A stretch of DNA of 64,000 bases from DASPJR01 sp035628505 (GTDB taxonomy: Bacteria > Planctomycetota > SZUA-567 > H5-PLA8): contig DASPJR010000042.1 of assembly GCA_035628505.1 (NCBI GenBank), positions 55,582 through 119,581 on the forward strand, read 5' to 3'. Shown piece after piece: positions 16,006 through 25,086 of the stretch (position 1 is the first letter of the stretch; each line of letters opens with the position of its first letter). The position numbers and the translations under genes are program-made. The notes under the pieces were generated by a model. It was not told the DNA's origin, searched no databases, and worked only from the letters and a program-made list of their open reading frames with translations.

Positions 16006-17396
16006 TCGTCGAGAACCCTCTTGCGGCGCAGGATGTGATGGTAATGCCGCGCGAAACGGTGCGCCTCGTCGCGGACATACTGCAGCATGCGCAGCGCAGG
16101 CGAGCGGCGCGGCAGGCGGATGCCTTCAGGATGATCCAGCGTGTGAATGATCTCCTCCTTCTTCGCCAGCGACGCCAGGTACGGCATCTGCACCGGCGCG
16201 GACGGAACCGGCGCCGGCGGCGTGGCGTCCACGACGTCCGCTTCGGCCACTGCATTCGTCGGCGCTTCTGCGCCGCCGCTCTGAATGGAGCGTAACGCCT
16301 GCTGCGCGGCATGCAATTGGCCGAGGCCGCCGTCGATGAGAATCAGATCCGGCAGCGGCGAGCCCTCACGCAGCATGCGGCCGTAACGTCGCGAGACAAT
16401 TTCACGAATGCTCGCAAAGTCGTCGACGCCCGCAACAGTCTTGATCCGGAAGCGCCGGTAGCGTTCGCGGCTGGGCAGGCCATCGACGAAGCTCACTAAT
16501 GAGCCGACAGTCTCGCTGCCATGCAGGTGCGCGATGTCGATGCCTTCGATGCGCCGCGGCGGCGTGGGTGTTTTCAGAATATCGTTGAGCTGGCTGACGC
16601 CTTCCTTCGGATCGATGTGCAGGACGCCCGGCTCCATCTCGTCTTCAAGCGAGCCCCGCGCGCGCAGGCTTTGCAACGCTTTGAGCGTGTCGCGCAGGCC
16701 CGCCGCTTCTTCGTAGCGCCGCTCTTTAGCCGCGAGCTTCATCTCACGCTCAAGGTCGCGCTCGACTTCCGATGATCGGCCCTGCAGAAAAAGCGTCAGG
16801 CGGCGCAGATCGGCTTTGTAGTCAGCGCTGGTCTGTAATCCCGCGCACGGCGCCTTGCAGCGGCCGATGTGGTATTCCAGACAAGGCCGGAAGAAGCGGT
16901 TTTTCGGATCGTCCTCTTTGATATCCAGATTGCAGGTGCGGTATTTGAACACGCGCTGCAGGATCTGCAGGGCTGTGCGCAGCCAGCTGGCGCTCACGAA
17001 GGGGCCGTAGTAGCGGCTGGCTTTGTTGCTGCGGTCGCGCGTGACGATAATGCGCGGGAATTCCTCATCGGTGACCTCGACCACGGGAAAATTCACGTCG
17101 CTCTTGGCGCGCATGTTGAACTGCGGCTGAAGATCCTTGATCAGCCGGTTCTCGAGCAGAAACGCTTCGACTTCAGACTGGCACTCAATGAAATCGATAT
17201 GGCGAATGCGCGAGACCAGATCGGCCGTCTTCAGATCGAGCGGACGTTTATCGTCGAAGTATTGCCGCACGCGCTTTCGCAGTGAGACCGCCTTGCCGAC
17301 GTAAATCTCGTGTTCGCCGTCGTCCTTGTAGATGTACACGCCCGGCGCATCGGGCAGCGCATCGAACTGCGGCTTAAGAAAATCTGGAACGGCCAT
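16002..17396 (-). CDS. uvrC: Short UvrC excinuclease subunit lacking the C-terminal HhH region
   Basis: UvrC makes the dual incision in nucleotide excision repair. This copy has 464 residues, against about 600 in typical UvrC. Present are the GIY-YIG nuclease (GVYIYKDDG ... IYVGKAVSLRKRV, residues 19-45), four cysteines at 155, 172, 180 and 184 matching the Fe-S ligand spacing C-x7-C-x3-C at the end, the UVR helix (about 212-245), and the RNase H-like 5' nuclease with Asp287 (IEGIDIAHL), LILIDGGLGQL and VRDEAHRFA. The linker between UVR and RNase H is only about 40 residues, and the helix-hairpin-helix tail is missing. A Pro/Ala insertion sits inside the RNase H domain. It is last but one in the kinase operon. 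Confidence 0.9.
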   Translation of the reverse strand: MAVPDFLKPQFDALPDAPGVYIYKDDGEHEIYVGKAVSLRKRVRQYFDDKRPLDLKTADLVSRIRHIDFIECQSEVEAFLLENRLIKDLQPQFNMRAKSDVNFPVVEVTDEEFPRIIVTRDRSNKASRYYGPFVSASWLRTALQILQRVFKYRTCNLDIKEDDPKNRFFRPCLEYHIGRCKAPCAGLQTSADYKADLRRLTLFLQGRSSEVERDLEREMKLAAKERRYEEAAGLRDTLKALQSLRARGSLEDEMEPGVLHIDPKEGVSQLNDILKTPTPPRRIEGIDIAHLHGSETVGSLVSFVDGLPSRERYRRFRIKTVAGVDDFASIREIVSRRYGRMLREGSPLPDLILIDGGLGQLHAAQQALRSIQSGGAEAPTNAVAEADVVDATPPAPVPSAPVQMPYLASLAKKEEIIHTLDHPEGIRLPRRSPALRMLQYVRDEAHRFARHYHHILRRKRVLDE

Positions 17397-17486
17397 AGGC
17401 GTGAACTTGCGAAAAAAGGCCCGTCGCAGCCGGAGCGCTGCGCCGGATGATTATACCTGATGAATGGCGGTGAAAAAATGGGAATG

Positions 17487-18686
17487 TCAGTCGAAGCGTT
17501 TGCGCGGCATGGCGCTGACTTTGGGGGCTGCCGGCTGTCCGGCCGGCGGCGCCGCGCCCGCGTCAATCGCTGTGCCGGCAGGAGTGCTTCCTCCGAGCAG
17601 CTGTCCGATGGCCGCGGCCAGGTCGGCGGCGCTCTGGTAGCGGTCTTTCGGCGCCTTGGCCATCAGCTTGACAATCAGATCTGCCACAGCTGGGGTGAGA
17701 TCGGCTTTGACCTTGCGCGGATCGGGCGTGGCTTCAAACACGTGCCGCCGCATGATCTCGGCGCCGTCGTCGCCTTCGTAGGGCAGGCGTCCGGTGATCA
17801 CATGGAAAATGGTCGCGCCCAGCGCGTATAAATCGGCGCGGTGATCGGTGTCCTTAAGTGCGCGGGCCTGTTCGGGCGCGATGTAGTGCGGCGTGCCGAC
17901 GGCGATGCCTTCGGCGGTAATCTGCTGTTCATCGGCGAGCAGCTTGGCCAGGCCGAAGTCGGTCAGTTTCACGTCGCCATTCTTGGCGAGCATGATGTTC
18001 TCGGGCTTCACGTCGCGATGCAGAACATTCTTCGCGTGCGCGTGCGCGAGCGCCTGCGCGACGGCGTAGGCAATCTTCAGGCACTCTTTTTCCGGGAGCG
18101 AGCCTTCGCGGCGGATGCGCTGGTTAAGGCTTTCGCCGTCGATGAATTCCATGGCGAGATAGAAAACGCCGTGTTCGACGCCCGCATCGTAGATCTTCAC
18201 GATATGCGGATGCGACAGCGACGCGGTGGCCTTGACCTCGCGCTTGAAGCGTTCGACGAACGACTGTTCGTACGCCAGCGTCTTGGGAAGAGCTTTCAGG
18301 GCGATGGCATTTCCGGTTTCGGTGTCCACGCCGCGATAGACGATGCCCATCACGCCGCCGAGGCGCTTTTCGAGCTGGAAACGGCCAAGCTGAAACGGCT
18401 CGCCGTCATCAACGTCTTCGATGCTGGTAGTTTCTGAAATCTTGCGCTTGGCTGCCGGAGAATCTTTGCGCCGCAGTGCCTGCTCGGCCAGAACGTCGTT
18501 GCACTGCGCCTGCGTGAGAAGGTGCATCTCAACGCAGATTTCACCGATGCGGATGGGAATGCCCATCTCTTTATATTTCTGCTGCCGCTTCAGCGCATCG
18601 CGCACCTGCGCCCACGTGAGCAGGTTTTTAGCGACGGCTACGTCGCCGAACAGGTCGCGGCGCGGAGTCGAAGTGGACTGGGTCAT
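17487..18686 (-). CDS. Ser/Thr protein kinase with GspE-N-like N-terminus and altered Gly-loop
   Basis: A Hanks-type kinase of 399 residues. Residues about 10-72 form a helical module (LFGDVAVAKNLLTWAQVRDAL ... IGEICVEMHLLTQAQ) resembling the MshEN/GspE N-terminal domain and shared with the next kinase upstream. The kinase domain (about 100-365) has the catalytic lysine (IALKALPK), HRDVKPEN, DFG and APE motifs. The glycine loop reads LGGVMGIVY, one residue shorter than the LGSGGMGHVY of its paralog, so nucleotide binding may be altered. No membrane segment follows the kinase; the tail is Pro/Ala-rich. It starts 9 bases after the upstream kinase gene, so the two are co-transcribed. Confidence 0.88.
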   Translation of the reverse strand: MTQSTSTPRRDLFGDVAVAKNLLTWAQVRDALKRQQKYKEMGIPIRIGEICVEMHLLTQAQCNDVLAEQALRRKDSPAAKRKISETTSIEDVDDGEPFQLGRFQLEKRLGGVMGIVYRGVDTETGNAIALKALPKTLAYEQSFVERFKREVKATASLSHPHIVKIYDAGVEHGVFYLAMEFIDGESLNQRIRREGSLPEKECLKIAYAVAQALAHAHAKNVLHRDVKPENIMLAKNGDVKLTDFGLAKLLADEQQITAEGIAVGTPHYIAPEQARALKDTDHRADLYALGATIFHVITGRLPYEGDDGAEIMRRHVFEATPDPRKVKADLTPAVADLIVKLMAKAPKDRYQSAADLAAAIGQLLGGSTPAGTAIDAGAAPPAGQPAAPKVSAMPRKRFD

Positions 18687-18695
18687 TCACGCTCC

Positions 18696-19916
18696 TCAAG
18701 CAGGCGTCACAGCATACAACATCAGCGCCCACATTGCCACCGTCAACACCAGCATCGCCACGAGGATCCCCGCGCAGCCGCCCCGTTCGGCCGCAGCGGA
18801 GCCGGCGGGGAGTTTCGTGGCATAAATTGGCGCCTTTCCAGCGATGGCCCGCGAGAGATCCTCGATTATTGCGCCGGCGCTGTCATAGCGCTCGGCAGCT
18901 TTCTTCGCCAGCGCCTTGTGAACGATCATGACCGCATGCGGACTGATGCCGGGGGCCAGCTCGCGCGGGTCCTGCGGCTGCTGGTTTAAATGCTTGAGCA
19001 TAATCTCGTTGTTCGTGGCGCCCTCGAAAGGCACGCGGCCGGTCAGCATGTGGTAGAGCATGGCGCCGAGGCCGTAAATATCCGCACGATGGTCGATGTA
19101 GCGGCTGGCCGAAACCTGCTCCGGGGAAATATAATGAGGCGTGCCGAGTGCTATCCCGCTCTGCGTGAGGCGCTGGTCGTTCTGCAGCAGCTTGGCCAGT
19201 CCAAAATCGGTGAGCTTCACGCAGCTCTCGCCGATGAGCACGTTGTCGGGTTTCACGTCGCGGTGAACCACGCCGTGCGCGTGCGCGTAATCGAGTGCGC
19301 GGGCGACTTCGCGAGCAATTTCAAGGGCGCGTTTCTCAGGCAGACGGCGCTGGGTCTCGAGCAGCTTGCCCAGGCTGAGGCCCTCGACGAATTCCATCGT
19401 CAGGTACGGGCGGCCATCGATGCTCCCGGAGCCGAAACCGGCAACGATGTTGGGGTGTGAAAGCGCCGCCGTCGTTTCAACTTCACGCTTGAAGCGCGCG
19501 ATGAACTCGGCATCGTCAGTCAGGCGAAGCGAGAGCACTTTCAGCGCAACGACCTTTCCGATCTTCGGATCGTGGGCCTTGTATACGTGGCCCATCCCGC
19601 CGCTGCCGAGAGTCGATAGAATCTGGAACCAGCCGATCGATTGACTTGCCGGCGCCGAACCGCCTTGCGTCTTTTCGCGGCGGCGCGACTGCTCGAGCAG
19701 CACTTTCTGGATCGCGCGCAATTCAAGCTCATGCCGGTCATGCAGAATTTCGCCGATCTTTTTCGCGCTGCCGGACGCTTTCTGCTCGGCCTGAATTTTA
19801 AGCGCGTTCTGAACCTGCTCGGCATGCAGGAGACCCATCTGGCAGGCGACTTCACCAAATAAATACGCGGGAGCAGGAGTGTCGGCGTCTGACGATGAGG
19901 CCGGTGCGTCAGTCAT
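18696..19916 (-). CDS. Ser/Thr protein kinase with GspE-N-like N-terminus and C-terminal membrane anchor
   Basis: The 406-residue protein has the same helical N-terminal module as its neighbour (LFGEVACQMGLLHAEQVQNAL). A complete kinase domain (about 93-355) follows, with LGSGGMGHVY, VALKVLSL, HRDVKPDN, DFGLAKLL and SPEQ. A single C-terminal transmembrane helix (GILVAMLVLTVAMWALMLYAV) is followed by only four residues, so this is a tail-anchored kinase facing the cytoplasm. It lies between the TPR kinase and the 17487 kinase on one strand with short gaps. Targets are unknown; the FHA protein at 32.7 kb is a possible phosphothreonine reader. Confidence 0.9.
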   Translation of the reverse strand: MTDAPASSSDADTPAPAYLFGEVACQMGLLHAEQVQNALKIQAEQKASGSAKKIGEILHDRHELELRAIQKVLLEQSRRREKTQGGSAPASQSIGWFQILSTLGSGGMGHVYKAHDPKIGKVVALKVLSLRLTDDAEFIARFKREVETTAALSHPNIVAGFGSGSIDGRPYLTMEFVEGLSLGKLLETQRRLPEKRALEIAREVARALDYAHAHGVVHRDVKPDNVLIGESCVKLTDFGLAKLLQNDQRLTQSGIALGTPHYISPEQVSASRYIDHRADIYGLGAMLYHMLTGRVPFEGATNNEIMLKHLNQQPQDPRELAPGISPHAVMIVHKALAKKAAERYDSAGAIIEDLSRAIAGKAPIYATKLPAGSAAAERGGCAGILVAMLVLTVAMWALMLYAVTPA

Positions 19917-19973
19917 GGCCGCAGCTTAGCGACGAGCGACGCGCGCGTAAACAAACAGTTTGATTGGCTGATG

Positions 19974-22559
19974 TTACTTCGACTGCGCCTTGGCCTGCTC
20001 GGCCAGACGCTTGAAACTTTCGCCGACGTCGCGGTACTTCTGTGCTTTGCGTTTGTCGCCGCCGACGCCGATCGAAATTCCGAAGCCTTTCACGCCCGTG
20101 CTCTTTTCGCCGGCTTTTTCAGCGCGGCGCTCGCACGTTTCAGCCGCAGATTGCAATGCGTCGGCGAGATCGTCAGCATCGCGCTTCGCGAGGGCGAGGG
20201 CCGACTCCACACCGGGATAATCATGCGCCAGGAACGCAGTGCGCGCTGCGTTGGGCTTTCCGGTGAAACGGTCGCGCAGCTTTTCAAAGCTCTCTTTCAG
20301 GTCACGCGAGCGATCGTCATCTTCGATGTCGCGGAAATCGCGCACGCGCAGGAACGCGGACTCGCAGAGCTTGAGCAATTCAGCGTAGATTTCCGGGTAG
20401 GCCTGGATGCTTTCGAGCGCGGCCTTAAGTTCCTTCAGTTCTTTCTGACCGGGATTCTGGCGCAGCGCCGTAATCACTTCGGTCATCGCTTCGCTGTTTT
20501 TCTGCTCGCGAACCAGCTTGTCGATTCTCACGACCAGCGCCGACGTTCCGGACGCCGGGACCGGCGGCGTCACTGGCGCAACCGCAGGGGTCGTCGTATT
20601 TGCCAGCGCCTTGATGCGTGCGGCGGCTTCGACGGCGAGCAGCGGCCATTTCTGAATGGCCTCAGCGTAGGCGGTCTCGGCTGCGCGCGTGTTGCCGGCG
20701 GCTTTAAACGCATCGCCTTTCTGCAGAAGCTCGCGGCCTTCGGCTTCCTTCACCTTCTCCGCAGCCGGAGCGTGACCAGGCTTGAGCGCAAGCGCGGCCG
20801 AAAACTGCGCACGCGCCCGGGCGAAATCGGCTGCGTCCATGGCACGCTGGCCTTCACGCATGGCGTTGTCGAAAGCGCCATCAACGGCGGGATTTCCGGC
20901 CGGCTTCATTTTCTTGCGCACGTCATCGAGCTGCTGTGCGACGAGCGCATCGTTGGGCTTGAGATCGAGCGCCTTCTTGTACCAGACCTCCGCTTCGCTG
21001 TAGCTCTTGAGCTCCTCGGCGGCCAGCGCCTTGGCGAGGTAATCCTGGCGGCGGCACTCGTTGGCTTTGTCGGCGAAGACGATGCGTAGATTGTTTTCTG
21101 AAAGCGCCGCGGCGCGCGAATAGTGCTCGGCAGCCAGCTCGTATTTCCCGTCTTTTTCAGCGTCAGCAGCCTTCTTGCTGAGCGCGTCGCGTTCGGTGTT
21201 GCGTTCCTTGTTGTTGAGGCCTTTATTCTGAGCGATGGAAGCTTTCACGCGCTCGAGGCGTTCTTTTGCGCGCGTTGAAGAATCGAGCGCAACGGCATCG
21301 CTGTAGCGCGCGGCGGCACCGTCCAGGTCGCCCTTGGCTTCAAGCGCCTCGGCAGACTGCATGATGTTTTCAAACTCGATAGTCTTTTTGGTGCGACTGA
21401 TTTTCTGCGCCAGCTCATCGCTGGGCTTCTCCGCAACGGCCTGTTCGTACAGCTTCAGTGCGTCTGCGTACTGCCCCGCGCTATACGCGGCGTCTGCTTT
21501 GGCGGCGAGATCAACTTTTTCGACGGGCGCGGACGTGTTCGAGGACTTGTTGCTGAGCATCATCGAAAGCAAGGCGCCGACAAAGAGGACACCAATGACA
21601 AGCGCCGCGACAAGCAGGCCTTTCTTCGAATTTGCAGAGGGCTCCGCCGCCGATCCGGCAGGTGAAATCATCGTCGCTGATGTCGCGCCGGTTACCGGCG
21701 GAACGTAAACCGGCGGTGGCGGCACGGGCTTGCCCTGCTTAACACCTTCGATCATCTCCACCAGGGCCTGCGCTGTCTGCGGACGGTCTTCTTTACGCTT
21801 GGCCATCATGTGGAGCAGCAGGCGGCGCGCGTTTTCGGAGAGATCAGGACGCAGCGCTTTTGGATCGGGCGGCGCCTCGAACTTGTGTTTGAACAGAAGG
21901 TTCATCACAGTCGCTGAGTTAAACGGCGGCTGCCCGGTGAAAACGCGGTAGAAGGTCACTCCCAGCGAGTAAATATCCGTGCGCGCGTCTGCCATTTCGC
22001 CGTCGGCCTGCTCGGGGCTCATGTACATCGGCGTGCCCAGGCAAGCGCCCGTGGCGGTCAACTGAGTGGTCGAGGTCGATTCCATCACCAGGCCGAAGTC
22101 GACGAGTCTCAGAATGTTGTCCGTGCCCAGCAGCATGTTCTCGGGCTTGATGTCGCGGTGAACCAGGCCTTTGGCGTGAGCGGCGGCGAGGCCTTTGGCC
22201 GCCTGCAGCAGGAGCGTAAGGCCTTCTTCTTCGGTAATCTTTTTCTTCTCATCGACGTATTTGCCGAGATGCGCGCCCTCGACCAGTTCCATGGCGATGA
22301 AGTACTGTCCGCGTTCTTCGCCCGCGTCGTAAACCTGGACAATGTTATCGTGCCGCAGTGCCGCGACCGTTCGGGCCTCACGCAGAAAGCGGGTGACGTA
22401 TTCGGGATTGTTGGCGAACTCGGCAGGCAGAATTTTTAGCGCAACAGGCCGCTCCAGCGTGCCATGGACAGCCCGGTAGACAGCGCCCATTCCGCCTTGT
22501 CCAAGCTTGGAGACGATTTTGAAGCTGCCAATCGTCTCTGGGATCGTCGTCGCGTCCAT
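19974..22559 (-). CDS. Ser/Thr protein kinase with transmembrane helix and TPR-like C-terminal domain
   Basis: This is the first gene of the leftward operon, 861 residues long. The kinase domain (about 10-275) carries LGQGGMGAVYRA, VALKILP, HRDIKPEN, DFG and SPEQ. A Pro-rich stretch leads to one transmembrane helix (about 312-334, GLLVAALVIGVLFVGALLS). The extracytoplasmic part begins with TPR-like repeats (AYSAGQYADALKLYEQAVAEKP, YSEAEVWYKKALDLKPND, FARARAQFSAALALKPGHAP) and ends in a helical domain of about 200 residues. This layout, kinase inside and TPR sensor outside, is common in Planctomycetota and Acidobacteria. Confidence 0.92.
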   Translation of the reverse strand: MDATTIPETIGSFKIVSKLGQGGMGAVYRAVHGTLERPVALKILPAEFANNPEYVTRFLREARTVAALRHDNIVQVYDAGEERGQYFIAMELVEGAHLGKYVDEKKKITEEEGLTLLLQAAKGLAAAHAKGLVHRDIKPENMLLGTDNILRLVDFGLVMESTSTTQLTATGACLGTPMYMSPEQADGEMADARTDIYSLGVTFYRVFTGQPPFNSATVMNLLFKHKFEAPPDPKALRPDLSENARRLLLHMMAKRKEDRPQTAQALVEMIEGVKQGKPVPPPPVYVPPVTGATSATMISPAGSAAEPSANSKKGLLVAALVIGVLFVGALLSMMLSNKSSNTSAPVEKVDLAAKADAAYSAGQYADALKLYEQAVAEKPSDELAQKISRTKKTIEFENIMQSAEALEAKGDLDGAAARYSDAVALDSSTRAKERLERVKASIAQNKGLNNKERNTERDALSKKAADAEKDGKYELAAEHYSRAAALSENNLRIVFADKANECRRQDYLAKALAAEELKSYSEAEVWYKKALDLKPNDALVAQQLDDVRKKMKPAGNPAVDGAFDNAMREGQRAMDAADFARARAQFSAALALKPGHAPAAEKVKEAEGRELLQKGDAFKAAGNTRAAETAYAEAIQKWPLLAVEAAARIKALANTTTPAVAPVTPPVPASGTSALVVRIDKLVREQKNSEAMTEVITALRQNPGQKELKELKAALESIQAYPEIYAELLKLCESAFLRVRDFRDIEDDDRSRDLKESFEKLRDRFTGKPNAARTAFLAHDYPGVESALALAKRDADDLADALQSAAETCERRAEKAGEKSTGVKGFGISIGVGGDKRKAQKYRDVGESFKRLAEQAKAQSK

Positions 22560-22606
22560 GGTTTTCCTAGCGCTGTGTTAAAGCGGCGTCAGCCACGCCG
22601 CAGACG

Positions 22607-22634
22607 ATTATAGAGTTCGCCTGCGGCAGTGCAA
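22607..22634 (-). promoter_or_regulatory. Sigma-70-type promoter of the kinase-uvrC operon
   Basis: On the minus strand TTGCAC (22634-22629) and TATAAT (22612-22607) are separated by 16 bases. The predicted start is near 22600, about 40 bases before the ATG at 22559. This is one of the best promoter matches in the window and would drive three kinases, uvrC and the 15.3 kb gene. Confidence 0.7.
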
Positions 22635-22847
22635 TCGGCCATCGCATAAAAGAAAGACGATTCAGTTGCACTTCTATTGAAAGTAAATGGGCATAGGCAA
22701 CCTTGCCGGAAAATGTGAAGAAACGCGCCAGTTGTCGTGCTCTCCCTCGTTCGCAAGTGCTTTAAAGAATCTTGTCTTGGCTTGCAGAAATCTCCACGAG
22801 GACGTGAAAAACGCGGACCGACAAGGATAGTTGCGAGCGATGTGCCT

Positions 22848-22880
22848 CAAAAAAACAAACCCGCCGTGAGGCGGGTTTGT
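22848..22880 (-). terminator. Intrinsic terminator of the PA14 gene
   Basis: An 11-bp perfect stem ACAAACCCGCC/GGCGGGTTTGT with loop GTGA is followed on the minus strand by a run of seven T. It lies 29 bases beyond the PA14 stop codon. Confidence 0.9.
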
Positions 22881-22908
22881 GCTGCTTGCTGCTGAGCTTG
22901 TTGTGCGA

Positions 22909-23436
22909 TTACTTCTTCTTGCTGAAGAGCACCTTTTCCGGAACGATATCCTTCGAGATGCCGTCGGCTTCCCAGGACAGCTTGATGCCCGCACCGCCGC
23001 CATTTTCGAAGAACTCGACCTTGATGTCGTGGTCGCCGGCCTTGAGCTCGACCTCGCCTTCCTTCTCTTCCATCGCGTGCAGGCCGCCGTTGTCGACCAC
23101 CTGCTTGCCGTCGATGAACACGCGCGAGCCGTCGTCGCTCTCGGTGTAGAACTTGTACTTGCCGTCCTTCGGAACCTTGATCACGCCCGTCCAGCGGATG
23201 TAGAACTGATCGACCAGGTCCGTGCCGTTGAAACCTTCTTCGGTGCTGTCGAAGTTGATGGTCTTGTCGACCTTCGTCACGGTCGGCTTCTTGTCAGCCG
23301 CGATCGTCGGATAATCGCTGAGTTCTTCACCGATGTTGAAGTACTCGCCGATCAGGCCGGGCTGCAGCTCCTGCGCAGCGACGCGGCCGGCGATCATCGC
23401 GCAGAACAGGAACACAACTGCCATAAGGTGCTTCAT
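22909..23436 (-). CDS. Secreted single-domain PA14 protein
   Basis: PA14 is a beta-barrel domain that binds glycans or mediates surface contacts. The 175-residue protein has a signal peptide (MKHLMAVVFLFCAMIAGRVAAQ). One PA14 domain follows, beginning GLIGEYFN and continuing with FYIRWTGVIKVPKDGKYKFYT, ESDDGSRVFIDGKQVVDN and IKVEFFENGGGAGIKLSWE, the standard order of PA14 motifs. There is no second domain, unusual because PA14 is mostly an accessory module. The start follows GAGGGGAAG on the minus strand. Monocistronic: its own terminator downstream and another terminator upstream. Confidence 0.9.
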   Translation of the reverse strand: MKHLMAVVFLFCAMIAGRVAAQELQPGLIGEYFNIGEELSDYPTIAADKKPTVTKVDKTINFDSTEEGFNGTDLVDQFYIRWTGVIKVPKDGKYKFYTESDDGSRVFIDGKQVVDNGGLHAMEEKEGEVELKAGDHDIKVEFFENGGGAGIKLSWEADGISKDIVPEKVLFSKKK

Positions 23437-23590
23437 TGCTTTTCTTCCCCTCTTCTTTCAGTCTTGCCTTTAGGCCGGACGCATGCGATCCGCACGGACC
23501 ACTGGTTGCGTACATTGGCTGGCAGGCATTTCAAATTCGTTTAGTCCAGACGCTGTTTTTCACATTCCCTTCAAATGCACATACCACGTT

Positions 23591-23615
23591 AAAAAGCCGC
23601 TGCTGCACAGCGGCT
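23591..23615 (-). terminator. Intrinsic terminator of the TPR protein gene
   Basis: The stem AGCCGCTG/CAGCGGCT with a 5-nt loop is followed on the minus strand by TTTTT then AACG. It lies about 40 bases beyond the stop at 23654. Confidence 0.8.
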
Positions 23616-23653
23616 CATTACGTTACAGTTTCTGACTGGGTTCGTTGAAGAAA

Positions 23654-24796
23654 TCACCGCTTGCTGGCGTTCTTCAGAGCTTCCTCGGCCATGGCGCGGA
23701 AACGCGTGGCCCTGTATCTGGTGTCAGTGGTTAGCTTTGTATACATGTAAATGCCGCGGTGAATGTCGCCGCCGCGATCCTTGAGCTTGCTGAGCTTCAC
23801 CAGGCAGTCGCCGGCGCGCAGGATCGCCTGTGCTTCGCTGTCCACGTCGCCGCGGTACTGTTCCTGCACACGCATGAACGAGAGCAGCGCATCCATCAGA
23901 CGTTTTTCGAGCGCTTCGCCGGTGGGCTTCTGAGTTTCGATTTCGCCCAGCGTTGCTTCGCCGATGACCAGGTGGGCGGCGCCGGCCACGTTCGTGGGCG
24001 CTCCCGCGCTGAGCGCGCGCTGAGCCAGATCGCGGCCCTTGGCCAGGTTGTTCTCGGCAATTGCGCAGCGGGCCTGGCCCATCAGTGCCATGCCTTTGGT
24101 TCCCGGAACATTGCTGCCGGCCGCGGCCTGATTAAACTTTTCTTCAGCCGGCTTGGTCTTCCCCTGAGCCAGCAGCATCTGTCCTTCGTAGTAATCACCC
24201 AGTGCCTTCTGTTCGGCGCCGAGCGTGCGCAGCTGTGCCAGGAGCGCGGGGACCTTGGCGAAATCCTTGGTCTGGATCGCCGCATCGACAAGGCTGCCGA
24301 CAGCGAGCGGAACGTAATACGAGGTCTTGAATTCGTTCATCAGCTTTTCGAAGATCGGCACGGCGTCGGCGGGCTTGCCTGAGCGGTACAGGCTTTCGGC
24401 GTAGAAATAGAACAGCGCCGGGCGGACTTCAGCACGGATCTTGTTGAGTTCGTCGGGGTCGCTGATGATACTCGAGAAATTGCGCACGGCTTCGGCGTAG
24501 TGGCGGCCTTCGTAGTTGGCGACGCCCGAGCGGAATTCGGGATCGTTGACGTCCCATTCGATGCTTGCGACTTCGCTGCCCTTCATGTTGAGCTGGTTCA
24601 CCGCCTGCGTGCGCGCGTCTTTGATTTCCAGATGAATCTCTTCAATATCCGCTTTCTTGACGCGGCCGACACGGACTTCATTGCCCTTGAAGAGAGTTAC
24701 CTTGTCATCGGCGCAGAAGGCGAGGCTGGCAAACAGGCCGGCGCAGAGTGCGAATGCGAAGCGGACGTGTTGAATGCGGCACGAAAAAGCGACCAT
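23654..24796 (-). CDS. Secreted TPR-repeat protein
   Basis: The 380-residue protein has a signal peptide (HVRFAFALCAGLFASLAFCADD). A small beta region rich in charged residues (about 25-75) follows, then helical TPR-like repeats: GVANYEGRHYAEAVRNFSSII, FYAESLYRSGKPADAVPIFEKL and DYYEGQMLLAQGKTKPAEEKF. It probably serves as a periplasmic scaffold. An upstream GTG at 24811 is in frame, but the GGGAGGA ribosome-binding site lies between it and the ATG at 24796, so the ATG is the likely start. It is flanked by terminators, hence monocistronic. Confidence 0.8.
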   Translation of the reverse strand: MVAFSCRIQHVRFAFALCAGLFASLAFCADDKVTLFKGNEVRVGRVKKADIEEIHLEIKDARTQAVNQLNMKGSEVASIEWDVNDPEFRSGVANYEGRHYAEAVRNFSSIISDPDELNKIRAEVRPALFYFYAESLYRSGKPADAVPIFEKLMNEFKTSYYVPLAVGSLVDAAIQTKDFAKVPALLAQLRTLGAEQKALGDYYEGQMLLAQGKTKPAEEKFNQAAAGSNVPGTKGMALMGQARCAIAENNLAKGRDLAQRALSAGAPTNVAGAAHLVIGEATLGEIETQKPTGEALEKRLMDALLSFMRVQEQYRGDVDSEAQAILRAGDCLVKLSKLKDRGGDIHRGIYMYTKLTTDTRYRATRFRAMAEEALKNASKR

Positions 24797-25086
24797 TGAT
24801 GTCCTCCCCACGAACAGAGCAGTCAGTACCGGAACCTGCGGCTGACACGCACGCCTCAGCCAGTTTTCCGGACCGGACCGAAGAGTCTAGCCAGTGTCAC
24901 AGCGGGCCGCAAGGTGTGTCTTAAAATGCTGAAACCCGACAGCTCCACACAGGCTTAACGTCGGACAGCGTCAAATCCTGCACAAAATGTGGACTTGCAG
25001 CCGAGATTGCCTGCAAATTTTTGCACACGTGCGCGCAGCCGGTGTAAGTGCCTATGATAAAACGTTTCATCAGGCGGGGGAAAAGC

